A stretch of DNA of 64,000 nucleotides from assembly GCA_029253585.1 (NCBI GenBank), contig JAQWZF010000021.1, positions 1-64,000 of the forward strand, written 5' to 3'. The stretch comes from Gammaproteobacteria bacterium (GTDB lineage Bacteria > Pseudomonadota > Gammaproteobacteria > Pseudomonadales > Pseudohongiellaceae). Of this stretch, positions 53,949 to 63,573 are shown piece by piece. The number at the start of each line of letters is the position of its first letter. Position 1 is the first letter of the stretch. The notes beneath the pieces were generated by a model. It worked only from the letters and a program-made list of their open reading frames with translations. It had not been told where the DNA came from and did no database searches. A program made the position numbers and the translations under genes.

Positions 53949-54707
53949 ATGAACCTTTCGAAAAAAGCCCTACTAGGCCTGCTCACCGCCTGCACTCTCG
54001 CGATGACCTCTGGACTGGTCAACGCGGCTGACGCCAATGTAGCTGCAGCCCTGACCCACGCCGATCGCCCCAGTGCCGACGCCGACGCCGATGATAGACG
54101 CAAGCCGACGCTAGTGTTGGCATTCGCCGGACTGCAGACAGGCATGGATGTATTGGAACTGGAAGCAGGCGGCGGCTACTACACAGAGATTCTTAGCCGC
54201 GCGGTAGGCCGCAATGGCAGTGTAATCTTGCAGCATGCTCCCGGCCTAATGGGATTCGTAGGCGACGGCATCGATGTGCGCACCGCAAACAATCGTCTGG
54301 CAAATGTTACCGTTAGCATTACCAACTTCGACGGTCTCGATGCTGCAGATAATTCGATCGACATGGTGACCTGGATTCAGGGACCACACGAACTCGGTTT
54401 CGAACCTGATGGTGTGAGCCTGGGCGACGCCACTGGCGCCTTTAGTGAGATCGCAAGAGTATTAAAACCCGGCGGTCTATTTCTCTCTTCCGACCACCAG
54501 GCTGCTGCTGGCACCGGACTCGAAGCGGGCGAAACGGCCCACCGGATACAGGAAAGTTGGGTAACGCAGATGGCGGAGCAAGCAGGGCTGAGCGTCGTTG
54601 CCTCTTCCGACATATTGAAGAATCCGGACGACCCTTTGACAGTCGGTGTCTTCGCACCTTCAATACGCGGCAATACCAGCCAATTCCTGACTCTCTATAT
54701 AAAATAG
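53949..54707 (+). CDS. Exported SAM-dependent methyltransferase-fold protein
   Basis: This 252-residue protein has a clear Sec signal (residues 1-26, ending GLVNAAD). The mature part has a class I methyltransferase fold: motif I VLELEAGGGYYTEILSRAVG (near residue 63), an acidic loop (DGIDVRTANNRL), motif IV-like SIDMVTWIQGPHEL and a final ARVLKPGGLFLSSDH. SAM is not expected in the periplasm, so either the fold binds something else or the enzyme has an unusual SAM supply. Related signal-bearing proteins exist in other proteobacteria, but I know no proven role. Confidence 0.78.
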   Translation: MNLSKKALLGLLTACTLAMTSGLVNAADANVAAALTHADRPSADADADDRRKPTLVLAFAGLQTGMDVLELEAGGGYYTEILSRAVGRNGSVILQHAPGLMGFVGDGIDVRTANNRLANVTVSITNFDGLDAADNSIDMVTWIQGPHELGFEPDGVSLGDATGAFSEIARVLKPGGLFLSSDHQAAAGTGLEAGETAHRIQESWVTQMAEQAGLSVVASSDILKNPDDPLTVGVFAPSIRGNTSQFLTLYIK

Positions 54708-54712
54708 GAAAC

Positions 54713-55693
54713 CTAGTCGGCTATCAATGATGCCAACACGCGGCGCTGACCCTCAAAGGGTCGGCGTCCGTGCATTACCAGAAAGTTATCCACCAGGGCA
54801 ACGTCTCCAGTCTGCCACGGAATATCGAAGCTGAGCTTATCCCCAAGCGCTATCGCCGTAGCCATAGCCTCGGCACTGATCTGTGAGTCATCACCGAAAC
54901 GAATAGATTTCTCAGCAGCGTTACGCGTGTCACTCCAGCCACGAAATGCCGCTATGAGCTGATTAAAGAAGACCTTCCTTCCGCTACTTAACTCTCGAAT
55001 CGCTGGCAGCATCGGTGTAGTAACGCGCAGGCTATCTTGCTCTAACCACTGCCACTCGTAGCCCAGTTTCCGCAGCTTATCCTCGGCAGCGGTCTTGTCG
55101 TCGGTGCTAAGCGTACTGCGCCAACTGCGCCCCTGACCCGACTCAGGGTCATCCAGGCCCGGCATCACATTGGAATAGCGCACGCCCTTCTCTGCACAAT
55201 CCGCAACGAAGCGAGGCGTCTTTTTTTCTAACTCTTGCAATAAAATATCGGAACGGCACAGCGGCGTTGCTCCGCCACTGCTGGCTGCTTGCTCGCAATA
55301 GAAGAACAGTTTTGAGGGATAGATTGGTGTCTGCGCCATCTCATGATGCAGATAGATAGAAACAGAAGCCGGCGCCTCATTGGCGGTAAACACGCGCTCG
55401 GTTCGATTGCGACGAACGGCATTGGATAACGACTCGGCATAGGTAAAATTCTTGAGACCGAAACTGCGTATTACACTATCGAAATCGACATCGGAATTAA
55501 CCGGCAAGCCCCTAAAAAGAATTGTGCCATGTTGAGACAATTGCTCTAACAATCGCCCCTTGTTCTCTTGTATCCACTCGCGAACATCGGCAAGCTCCAG
55601 GCTTGGCTCTTTTGCGGCGAAGGCTAGGGGGAAGACATTGCTATATTGCAGCTGCCGCTTCAGTGTGATTTCTTCTATTGGCAATGCATTCAT
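54713..55693 (-). CDS. TauD/TfdA-family 2-oxoglutarate/Fe(II) dioxygenase
   Basis: This 326-residue enzyme has the iron site H-x-E in YLHHEMAQTPIYPS (near residue 118) and the distal His in NFLVMHGRRPFEGQRRVL (near residue 308), whose Arg binds 2-oxoglutarate. FYCEQAASSGGATPLCRSD resembles the SyrP/clavaminate synthase subgroup. It would hydroxylate or otherwise oxidise a small substrate. It is the last gene of a four-gene minus-strand group with an aldo/keto reductase, a Gfo/Idh/MocA oxidoreductase and a symporter. Confidence 0.87.
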   Translation of the reverse strand: MNALPIEEITLKRQLQYSNVFPLAFAAKEPSLELADVREWIQENKGRLLEQLSQHGTILFRGLPVNSDVDFDSVIRSFGLKNFTYAESLSNAVRRNRTERVFTANEAPASVSIYLHHEMAQTPIYPSKLFFYCEQAASSGGATPLCRSDILLQELEKKTPRFVADCAEKGVRYSNVMPGLDDPESGQGRSWRSTLSTDDKTAAEDKLRKLGYEWQWLEQDSLRVTTPMLPAIRELSSGRKVFFNQLIAAFRGWSDTRNAAEKSIRFGDDSQISAEAMATAIALGDKLSFDIPWQTGDVALVDNFLVMHGRRPFEGQRRVLASLIAD

Positions 55694-55744
55694 TGTTTAT
55701 CAGTCCCAGTATTGTTAATCCGCGTATCGATAATCATAGTGCCG

Positions 55745-56722
55745 CTAGTCATAAATAGGATGGAAAGTATTAAACGCCAGATCGCAGAAAACGCCGGGAT
55801 CATTGAAGCGCCTATTCTGATTCAATGCCGAGATAGCCGCCATCTCTTCATCACTAAGCTCGAAATCGAACAAGGCAAGATTCTCTTTGAGACGATCGGG
55901 ATTGATGGTCTTCGGAATCACCGCAGTGTTGCGCTGAATACCCCAACGCAGAACAATCTGTGCCGGACTGCGCTGTAGCCGCTGCGCCGCGGCAATAACT
56001 GCCTGCTGTTGTAACACCGATTCATTTTCACTGGCCATGTCTAGTGACACGTAGGAAAGGGCGCCCAGGGGAGAAAAAGCCGTTACTGCTATTGAGTAGG
56101 CCTGTGCCGCGCGAATAAGGCTCTCTTGCGTCAGATACGGGTGTGACTCTATCTGCAACATTGCCGGCTTTATCTCGGCATAGGCCATCAGGTCATGAAG
56201 CAGGCCGCTGTTGTAGTTACAAATACCGATGTTCTTCACCAAACCTTTCTTCTGCAGCGCCTCCATGGCTTTCCAGGTATCACTCAGGGGCACCGGATCT
56301 ATTTGCATCTTCGGCTGGGCAGCGGAAGGGTCGAAGAACCATTCCGGCGGATAGCGTATTTCGAAATCTACAAATTGCAGGGAAATAGGAAAGTGAATCA
56401 GGTACAGGTCCAGATACTCTACACCCAGGTCTTGCAGAGTTCTGCGGCACGCAGCCTCCACGTGCTCAGGACTATGATAGGTATTCCAGAGCTTTGACGT
56501 TATCCACAGATCTTCTCGAGCACACAAGCCCTTAGTCAAAGCCTGAGCTATCCCCGCGCCAACATCGAGCTCATTGCCATAATCGGCTGCGCTATCCAGA
56601 TGCCTATAGCCTATCTCTATGGCGTTGCACACCACCTGGGCAGTCTGCTGGGAATCTATCTTCCACAGCCCCAGGCCTACCGCTGGCATTGCCTTATCGG
56701 CTACGTCTATAGTTGATGTCAT
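55745..56722 (-). CDS. Aldo/keto reductase
   Basis: From the ATG at 56722 this is a 325-residue NADPH-dependent TIM-barrel enzyme. It has GLGLWKIDSQQ, the catalytic Asp/Tyr in DSAADYGNE (near 46), Lys in WITSKLWNTYH, His in LDLYLIHFPIS, and the NADP site VIPKTINPDRLKENLALFDFELS. It resembles aldose or sorbitol-6-phosphate-type reductases. With the neighbouring Gfo/Idh/MocA gene it suggests redox processing of a sugar or polyol brought in by the adjacent symporter. Confidence 0.88.
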   Translation of the reverse strand: MTSTIDVADKAMPAVGLGLWKIDSQQTAQVVCNAIEIGYRHLDSAADYGNELDVGAGIAQALTKGLCAREDLWITSKLWNTYHSPEHVEAACRRTLQDLGVEYLDLYLIHFPISLQFVDFEIRYPPEWFFDPSAAQPKMQIDPVPLSDTWKAMEALQKKGLVKNIGICNYNSGLLHDLMAYAEIKPAMLQIESHPYLTQESLIRAAQAYSIAVTAFSPLGALSYVSLDMASENESVLQQQAVIAAAQRLQRSPAQIVLRWGIQRNTAVIPKTINPDRLKENLALFDFELSDEEMAAISALNQNRRFNDPGVFCDLAFNTFHPIYD

Positions 56723-56765
56723 GCGCTTTTCCAACTCCCAATATTCTCTAGTTGTATAACAACTG

Positions 56766-57989
56766 CTACGAATCGAGCGCAGCAGCCAAATTATGTTGTT
56801 CGATAAAATTAGCTATATCGATCACCCCACCTGTAGTGATCGATTCCTGCGCGGCGCTTGCGACAATCATCGCCCATAGACCCTGCAAGGGAGTTGCGCT
56901 GTCTACCGCTCCCCCTTCCAGTCGATCGAGGAATGCAATGTGCTCATAGTAGGTCGCACCATGATGTCCAGACTGTTCTATCGCCGCCGGATAACTCAGC
57001 TTAGTAGAGCGCGAGGCGCCCTGCTCGCCGAGATAGACAGAGACTGAAGTATCCGGCGACTTCAATTGTTGCAGGTCTACCCTCTCATAGGCCAGCAATC
57101 TACCCTCGGTGCCGTTGACTACTAACTCCTCATAGAAATCCGGGCAGAACATATTAAGAGTAAAACTGGCACGCACGCCATTGCTGTAATCGATCGTCAC
57201 GAAGCCATGATCGTCGATGTCGGACTTCTTTCCTTCTCTCTCAAAATCCAGAAAATTGACTGCCTGTCCGCCGCTGGCATACACGCACCGCGGCTTCGCG
57301 TCCGCCAGCAGATTGATCAGATCGAAATAGTGGCAACACTTTTCGACCAGGGTGCCACCGCTGTATTCATTAAATTTATTCCACTGCCCAACCTTATCCA
57401 GAAACGGCGGCCGATACTCGCTCATGCTTATAGTCTTTATAGCACCCAGGGATTTTCTCTCCAGCGCTTCCTGAAAAGCCTCCACATACTGTGCCTTATA
57501 GCGATACTGCAGCCCTATCTGAATAAACTCGGCGTAATCATTTCCCTGCTCTACGATTCGTGCCGCATCGGCTAGTGTGGTCGCCATCGGCTTCTCAAGA
57601 AAGATTGGCTTGCCCGACTCAAGCGCCACCTGCAAGACATCGAAATGTGTGAAATTTGGCGTGCAGATAAATATCGCGTCCACGGCCGGGTCCATGCAGG
57701 CCGATTTCAGATCAGCATAACGCATGGGGGTATCTGTCGAATAATTCCTATAGGCCGATTCGGCCGCATCCATGCTCTGCTCGCTGATATCGAAGATGCC
57801 ATGCACGCTTGCACGACCCAGAGTCGCCGCCACACGCATATGTTCCTGTCCGATAGTTCCGGTTCCTATAACAACCAGCTTATGGATTGGAGCATCGACT
57901 CGATACAGGTACTTATCCGACTCCGGGATATGCTGCTGATTAACAGCGGTCTCGAACGAACGTAGTCTTGGCTTTTTAGAATCAGTCAT
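56766..57989 (-). CDS. Gfo/Idh/MocA-family oxidoreductase
   Basis: This 407-residue NAD(P)-dependent dehydrogenase has a Rossmann start KLVVIGTGTIGQEHMRVAATLG (near residue 33) and the catalytic-lysine motif FLEKPMATTLADA near 134. A typical substrate segment follows (TLVEKCCHYFDLINLL near 210). Members act on sugars or inositols. It starts 4 bp after the symporter gene ends, so the two are co-transcribed. Confidence 0.88.
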   Translation of the reverse strand: MTDSKKPRLRSFETAVNQQHIPESDKYLYRVDAPIHKLVVIGTGTIGQEHMRVAATLGRASVHGIFDISEQSMDAAESAYRNYSTDTPMRYADLKSACMDPAVDAIFICTPNFTHFDVLQVALESGKPIFLEKPMATTLADAARIVEQGNDYAEFIQIGLQYRYKAQYVEAFQEALERKSLGAIKTISMSEYRPPFLDKVGQWNKFNEYSGGTLVEKCCHYFDLINLLADAKPRCVYASGGQAVNFLDFEREGKKSDIDDHGFVTIDYSNGVRASFTLNMFCPDFYEELVVNGTEGRLLAYERVDLQQLKSPDTSVSVYLGEQGASRSTKLSYPAAIEQSGHHGATYYEHIAFLDRLEGGAVDSATPLQGLWAMIVASAAQESITTGGVIDIANFIEQHNLAAALDS

Positions 57990-57993
57990 CTTT

Positions 57994-59751
57994 TCAAATA
58001 TCTTCGCTTAGTGTGTCTGGCTTGGCGCCCCTACCTGCCCCCATTAACACCAGGGCCGGCGTATCATGACGCGCAATCCACCACCAGACAAGCGCATTAA
58101 GCACAATCAGCAGGCTAAGCAGCGGCCAAAAAGCGGCGCTTAGCCCATCAACCAGACCAACTGGGGAGAAAAGCAGATACAGAGCAATAACACAGGACAT
58201 TAAGGTAGTGGCACAGGGAATCGCGAAACGCCAAGGGCGCATGTCTACCTTGTTGTGTGCCGCATAACTCCATGCCTGGGCTCGCGGATAGAAATGTCCT
58301 ACCACCAACATGATACCCACCTCGGCGATAAACAGAATGGCATACAGATGTAAGAAGTGAATACCTAGCAGATCGTTGAAAGCAAATTGAAAGAGACCAT
58401 AGGCGATAATGTGAAACACGATAACAATCTTCGGTCCCAACGCAGGCACTCTCTTTGTAAACAGCCCAACGACTACGATAGCGATGACAGGAATATTGTA
58501 GAAGCCGGTAAAGATTCGAATAATCTGCCAAAGCCCTTCCGGCGCGAACTGCAACAGGGGCGCCACTATGAATGAGAACAAGGCGATAACGATGCTGGCG
58601 ATCTTGGCCACGCGCAGCAAATGCGCATCCGTTAGCGGCTCTTTCTTCATCGGTGCGTAGACATCGAGGCAGAAAAGAGTCGCCGCACTATTGAGCAGTG
58701 AATTGAAGGAACTGAACACCACTCCCAAGAGCACCGCCAGAAAGAACCCGGTGGCATAGACTGGCAGCACGTCTCGAATCAATTGCGGATACGCAAGGTC
58801 GATAGTCGCCAGGCCATCGCCGTACATGTGAAACGCAATCACTCCGGGAATCATCATCATGAAGGGCACCAGCACCTTGAAGAAGCCAGAGAACAACACG
58901 CCCTTCTGCCCCTCGGCAAGGTTCTTCGCCCCTAGCGTGCGCTGAATAACATACTGATTTGTACACCAGTAGAATAGATTCGCAAATAGCATGCCGGTGA
59001 ACAGGGTGGCGAAGGGAGTTGGGTCCGACGAGGTGCCGATAGCATTGAGCTTCTGCGTCTCGGTCCTGGTGATAATACTGAGACCCTCACCGACACTGCC
59101 ATCGCCCAGCGCAGACAGACCCAGAAGCGGAACCGCTATGCCTACTACGAGTAGGCCGGCACCATTGAGAGTATCGGAAATAGCAACCGCACGCAGCCCA
59201 CCAAAAACCGCATACACGGCGCCTACGCAGCCGATGCAGATGATCGTTAACACCAGCGCCTGGCTATAGGGGATATCGAAGAGTGCGGGAACGTCGAACA
59301 GCTGTAAGACAGCGATCGAGCCGGAGTATAGGACCGATGGGATAGTGACCAAGCCGTAGCCAACCATGAACAAAATGACCGACATGCGGCGCACCCCGTC
59401 GTCGAATCTGTCATTCAAGAACTCCGGCAGGGTAGTAAAGGCACCAGCGAGGTAGCGGGGCAGGAAGATAAAGGCCATGCAGATAGTCGCGAAGGCAGCC
59501 GTCACTTCCCATGCCATACTGCTCATATTAAAGCCGTAGGCGGAGCCATTTAGTCCAATAAGCTGCTCGGCAGACAGGTTCGTAAGCAACATGGATCCGG
59601 CGATGAAGATCGCGCTAAGACCCCTGCCCGCCAGAAAGTAACCATCTCTTGTGCTGACCTCACCACGGGTCTTGGTATAGGAAACCCAGGCCACCAATCC
59701 CATAAAGAACACGCAGCTGAGAATGGTGAGAACAATATCGTTATTGGTCAC
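57994..59751 (-). CDS. Sodium:solute symporter, SLC5/SSS family (sugar type)
   Basis: This 585-residue membrane protein has about 14 helices. The GTG start at 59751 opens LTILSCVFFMGLVAWVSYTKTRG. The family features are DGYFLAGRGLSAIFIAGSMLLTNLSAEQLIGLNGSAYGF and AVYAVFGGLRAVAISDTLNGAGLL; VIQRTLGAKNLAEGQKGVLF is typical of the sugar/inositol branch. It is the first gene of the operon with the Gfo/Idh/MocA and aldo/keto reductase genes. Confidence 0.9.
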   Translation of the reverse strand: MTNNDIVLTILSCVFFMGLVAWVSYTKTRGEVSTRDGYFLAGRGLSAIFIAGSMLLTNLSAEQLIGLNGSAYGFNMSSMAWEVTAAFATICMAFIFLPRYLAGAFTTLPEFLNDRFDDGVRRMSVILFMVGYGLVTIPSVLYSGSIAVLQLFDVPALFDIPYSQALVLTIICIGCVGAVYAVFGGLRAVAISDTLNGAGLLVVGIAVPLLGLSALGDGSVGEGLSIITRTETQKLNAIGTSSDPTPFATLFTGMLFANLFYWCTNQYVIQRTLGAKNLAEGQKGVLFSGFFKVLVPFMMMIPGVIAFHMYGDGLATIDLAYPQLIRDVLPVYATGFFLAVLLGVVFSSFNSLLNSAATLFCLDVYAPMKKEPLTDAHLLRVAKIASIVIALFSFIVAPLLQFAPEGLWQIIRIFTGFYNIPVIAIVVVGLFTKRVPALGPKIVIVFHIIAYGLFQFAFNDLLGIHFLHLYAILFIAEVGIMLVVGHFYPRAQAWSYAAHNKVDMRPWRFAIPCATTLMSCVIALYLLFSPVGLVDGLSAAFWPLLSLLIVLNALVWWWIARHDTPALVLMGAGRGAKPDTLSEDI

Positions 59752-59840
59752 AGCTAGTGGAGCCTTGTTTCATTCGCTAGAATGGAGAGAGCAGTCTAAC
59801 AAGCGCCAACTCGGCTGCCAATGCTACAGGGGCGTCTGAG

Positions 59841-61370
59841 CTAATTAGAACGCATCAGGGACTCGGAACGCAGATACTCGATGGCGGCATTGACCGATTC
59901 GCCATCAACATCGACCAGCCTATTCGCCTGGCGCATCGCCGCATTGGAAATACTATCGATTACCGAATCGACAGCCTGCATAAGCGCCGGATTGGCCGCC
60001 GCCGCGTCCGAGGCTAATAGCATGGCATCATAGGCGAGCAAGGCATTGCGCGGATCTTCCAGTAACACAAGATCGAAGGCTGCAACACGACCGTCTGTAG
60101 TATAGGCACTAATCAGGTCAACCTGCCCCTCAACCAGAGCGGTGTACATCAGCGAGGCGTCGAAGGTGAGTTTGTTGGAGAAATCCATGTTGTACAGGTC
60201 ACGCAGACGAAGCCACTCCGAGCGGCCGAAGAATTCCAGGTCGGCCCCCGCCGACAACTCACCTGCAAGCGGCACCAAATCTTCGATCGATGCGATACCT
60301 AACTCTTCGGCGCGATCGCGTCGCATCGCCAGGGAGTAGCGATTCTGAAAGCCGGTGAAGCCCAGCGTAACCACGCCCTCTCGCTCCAGATAGTCTATAA
60401 CGCCACTTCTAATAGCCTCTCTGCCAGGATTGCCTTGTTGATTCATGTAGCTCGACCAGATCGTACCGGTGTACTCAACATACAGATCGACAGTACCGTT
60501 ACTCACCGCCTCGAACACGACATCCGATCCCAGACCAAGACGTTGCTCAACCTTGAAACCCGCTTCTTCTAATTCAGCCGCTAACAGACCCACCATGATG
60601 TACTGCTCGGTAAAGGGCTTTCCCGCCACGATAAAGTCTGCGCGCGGCTGCGGCAGCAAGCCATAGAGAACGATACATATAACCACTCCTATGGCAGCAT
60701 AGACACTGCGCCGAATAGATCTTAGCCTTGCGGAATCCACCGCCTCGTTACGTTTCTCCAATAACCACTGTATTGCAGCAACCAGACCATCCAGGCCAAC
60801 CGCTAACGCTGCAGAGGCCAAGCTGCCCACTGTAACCGCCACCAGATTACGCGTCTGAATACCGGTAAAAATGTAGTTACCGAAACTGGTCGCGCCAACC
60901 AGGGTAGACAAGGTCGCCAAGCCCACTGTCCAAACCATGGCGGTGCGTATGCCGGCAACGATTATTGGCATCGCCAGTGGCAACTTCACCTCACGCAAAA
61001 TCTGATGCGGCGACATGCCTATGCCCCTGGCCGCCTCGACTACAGAAGCTGAGACCGACTCCAGGCCCGTAACTGTGTTGCGCACGATCGGCAACATGGA
61101 ATACAAAGTAAGCGCAATGAAGGCTGGCAGGAAACCGATGCGACCACCGAGCAGGGCAACTACCAGCGCAAGAATCGCCAGGCTTGGAAAAGTTTGTACA
61201 ATACTGACCACAGCCAATAACGGACGCTTAACCCGCGCGGACTGCTCCGCCCAGACACCCAGAGGGACAGAGATAAGCACACCCATGGTTATGGCGGCGA
61301 GAGTCAGTAATAGATGCCCCTGAAAATAGGCCGGCAGTAACAGTAGTTGTTCGCGCAGATTCTCACTCAC
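59841..61370 (-). CDS. Osmoprotectant ABC transporter, fused permease and substrate-binding protein (OpuC type)
   Basis: This 509-residue fusion has an OpuCB-like permease (residues ~1-235, with ARGIGMSPHQILREVKLPLAMP, the ATPase-contact loop) and an OpuCC/ProX-like binding domain (from ~245, ADFIVAGKPFTEQYIMVGLLA, GTVDLYVEYTGTIW). The binding domain is tethered by the last membrane helix. It would import glycine betaine, choline or a related solute. The GTG start overlaps the end of the ATPase gene by 8 bp. Confidence 0.9.
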   Translation of the reverse strand: MSENLREQLLLLPAYFQGHLLLTLAAITMGVLISVPLGVWAEQSARVKRPLLAVVSIVQTFPSLAILALVVALLGGRIGFLPAFIALTLYSMLPIVRNTVTGLESVSASVVEAARGIGMSPHQILREVKLPLAMPIIVAGIRTAMVWTVGLATLSTLVGATSFGNYIFTGIQTRNLVAVTVGSLASAALAVGLDGLVAAIQWLLEKRNEAVDSARLRSIRRSVYAAIGVVICIVLYGLLPQPRADFIVAGKPFTEQYIMVGLLAAELEEAGFKVEQRLGLGSDVVFEAVSNGTVDLYVEYTGTIWSSYMNQQGNPGREAIRSGVIDYLEREGVVTLGFTGFQNRYSLAMRRDRAEELGIASIEDLVPLAGELSAGADLEFFGRSEWLRLRDLYNMDFSNKLTFDASLMYTALVEGQVDLISAYTTDGRVAAFDLVLLEDPRNALLAYDAMLLASDAAAANPALMQAVDSVIDSISNAAMRQANRLVDVDGESVNAAIEYLRSESLMRSN

Positions 61371-62130
61371 CGCGCATCAACTCTTCAAGACGCTTCGCTC
61401 GCTGTCGCGGCATGGCCACGATCTCGCGCACATAGTCATGCTGGGGATTGTGCAGCAACTCATAGGGGGTGCCGATCTGCAGCACCACTCCCTCGCGCAT
61501 CACCGCAATGCGATCCGCCAGCAATAGTGCCTCGGTCATGTCATGGGTAACCATCACCACCGTGAGATCCATGCTGCGCTGAATACTCTTGAATTCTTCC
61601 TGTAACTCACTGCGCGTAATCGGGTCGAGTGCTCCGAAGGGCTCGTCCATCAGCACTACTTCCGGCTTTGCCGCTAGCGCACGGGCGACACCGACTCGTT
61701 GCTGCTGCCCGCCGGAAAGCTGTGAAGGGCTGCGCTGACCAAACTCAGCAAAGGGTAGACCCACCAACTCCATGCACTGTTCACAGCGCGCCTGAATCTT
61801 ATCAGGCTCCCACTGCAATAAGCGTGGCACCGCCGCCACATTCTCGGCAACGCTGCGATGTGGGAACAGACCAATACCCTGAAACACATAGCCTATATTG
61901 CGTCGCAGCAGCTCGGGGTTCTGCTCCCGTACATTGCGCCCATTGACCAGTATCTCGCCACTACTAGGCTCTTCCAGCCTATTGATCATCTTCAGCGTAG
62001 TCGTTTTGCCGCAACCGGACGCGCCGATGAGACCGAGGAATTCACCCCGCTCCACCACTACAGAGGTATCGGCAACAGCCAGGGTGGCGCCGCCGTCATA
62101 GGATTTTTGCACATTACGCAGTTCAATCAT
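61363..62130 (-). CDS. Osmoprotectant ABC transporter ATPase (OpuCA/ProV type, no CBS domains)
   Basis: This 255-residue ATPase has Walker A GASGCGKTT (near residue 36), the ProV-like QGIGLFPHRSVAENVA, signature LSGGQQQRVGVARAL, Walker B VVLMDEPFGALDPITR and switch His in THDMTEAL. It powers the fused permease/binding protein encoded by the overlapping downstream gene. It is shorter than OpuCA and ProV because the C-terminal CBS pair, which senses ionic strength or nucleotides, is missing. Confidence 0.92.
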   Translation of the reverse strand: MIELRNVQKSYDGGATLAVADTSVVVERGEFLGLIGASGCGKTTTLKMINRLEEPSSGEILVNGRNVREQNPELLRRNIGYVFQGIGLFPHRSVAENVAAVPRLLQWEPDKIQARCEQCMELVGLPFAEFGQRSPSQLSGGQQQRVGVARALAAKPEVVLMDEPFGALDPITRSELQEEFKSIQRSMDLTVVMVTHDMTEALLLADRIAVMREGVVLQIGTPYELLHNPQHDYVREIVAMPRQRAKRLEELMRGE

Positions 62131-62279
62131 GAACTTGTCATACTAACAAATAATTGCCGTGCATGGGCCTCGCTTGTTTCCAGCTCTTCCTGACAACAGC
62201 GCTAATCAGTTACAACATGCTGTTAAGCCATGTATGTCCCTATGCTATGGGAAGCCGAAGTATTAATGGAGGAATAACA

Positions 62280-62330
62280 ATGACAGCTCGCAGATTCACT
62301 CCAGCTCTCGTCGCATGCCTATTTGGGTGA
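62280..62330 (+). pseudogene. Truncated 5' end of a gene (16-codon remnant)
   Basis: GGAGG stands at proper distance before the ATG at 62280. The frame reads MTARRFTPALVACLFG and stops at 62330, inside the end of the convergent MFS gene (12-bp overlap). It looks like the beginning of a signal peptide whose gene has been lost, probably through a deletion joining it to the MFS gene. A genuine 16-residue peptide is the alternative. Confidence 0.4.
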
Positions 62331-63533
62331 CTGGTAGCGATAGACTCCGGTGAACAACACACCAAAGAGAAACAGAAGCAGAGAAATCGTCATTGCTGGC
62401 AACAGTGCATTCACGGTGCCGAAGGATTCGATAATCCAACCTAATAAGATCGCTCCCAAGGGGGCGCTACCCAATAAGCCAAGACTATAGACTGACATGA
62501 TCCTGCCACGAAAATCCTCCGAGGCTGATTCCTGCACGATTGCCCTGGCCAGAGTCATGGTCACCCCCATGTTCAGGCCCCAGGCGATCGATGCCACTGC
62601 CATGAGCCAGAAAGGCGGCTGTATCCACATGACACCCAGTATAAATATCCTTGAGAGCTGCATTATCAGATAGACCTTACCGGGATGGCGCAAGGGCATG
62701 ACCCGCATCATGAAGAAATTCGATGCCGCCGCGCCACCATAGAAGATAATCATCATCAAAGATAATAGAAACGCGTCGCCGGCGTAGACCCGTTTGATAA
62801 TAAAGGGAAACACTGTCATGAACGCACCGGCATTAAAGATACTCGACACAAAATTTATGCCCAGCACATGAAAGACCACCTTGTTACGGTACGCCGCTCG
62901 AAGACCTGCCGCTATAGCCTTCCAGGCTGGCTCTGAAGAACTAATAGGTTTCGCGTTCTGCACAGGCAGTCTTCGTACCGCCAGAGAGCCTAACATAATA
63001 CATATTGCTTGAATGCCTAGCACCGGAAGCAGGCCCAGTTTGTCCATAGTGCCTGCCACACAAAGGCCCAGCATCTGTACCAGAAAGCCAACTGCGGTAG
63101 TTGCCGAGACTGCCTTCTGTACGGTGGTGGCAGCGACATTGCTAAGCAGCGCCTGCTGCGCCGGACTGGAATAGGATATGACCACGCTCATGCCTATAGC
63201 CCAAGCCAACACCGACCAGACACTAAGTGCATCAAAGCTAACAACGATAAATAACAGTAGCGGCAGTATGGGGGCGAAGGAATATATTTGAATTAACATC
63301 GAGCGCAGATCGCGTCCATCGGCTCTGGCTCCACCGAGTAGCATTAGAAAAATGCCAGGCACGCCTGCCGCTGCCTGTATTATTCCAACCTGGGTTGCAG
63401 GTAGCTCGAGAATGCCGATGAGAATCCAGCTTAACAGGAGCTGCTGCATCGCAAAGGCGATGCCAGTATATGCCGTGCTGTTTAGATAGAGGCGAAACTG
63501 GGGGTTGCGCCACACATTAGAAGTTGGGTTCAT
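62319..63533 (-). CDS. MFS transporter
   Basis: This 404-residue protein has twelve membrane helices in two halves with a loop at about residues 190-215. It has AYTGIAFAMQQLLLSWILIGILELPATQVGIIQAAAGVPGIFLML at the start and LARAIVQESASEDFRGRIMSVYSLGLLGSAPLGAI in the second half, as in the MFS_3 (enterobactin-exporter-like) group. The cargo is unknown. It ends over the remnant at 62280-62330. Confidence 0.85.
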   Translation of the reverse strand: MNPTSNVWRNPQFRLYLNSTAYTGIAFAMQQLLLSWILIGILELPATQVGIIQAAAGVPGIFLMLLGGARADGRDLRSMLIQIYSFAPILPLLLFIVVSFDALSVWSVLAWAIGMSVVISYSSPAQQALLSNVAATTVQKAVSATTAVGFLVQMLGLCVAGTMDKLGLLPVLGIQAICIMLGSLAVRRLPVQNAKPISSSEPAWKAIAAGLRAAYRNKVVFHVLGINFVSSIFNAGAFMTVFPFIIKRVYAGDAFLLSLMMIIFYGGAAASNFFMMRVMPLRHPGKVYLIMQLSRIFILGVMWIQPPFWLMAVASIAWGLNMGVTMTLARAIVQESASEDFRGRIMSVYSLGLLGSAPLGAILLGWIIESFGTVNALLPAMTISLLLFLFGVLFTGVYRYQSPK

Positions 63534-63573
63534 GCTTTTATTAGTGCGTAGACGCGTTAGCCGAGGTGCGTCA

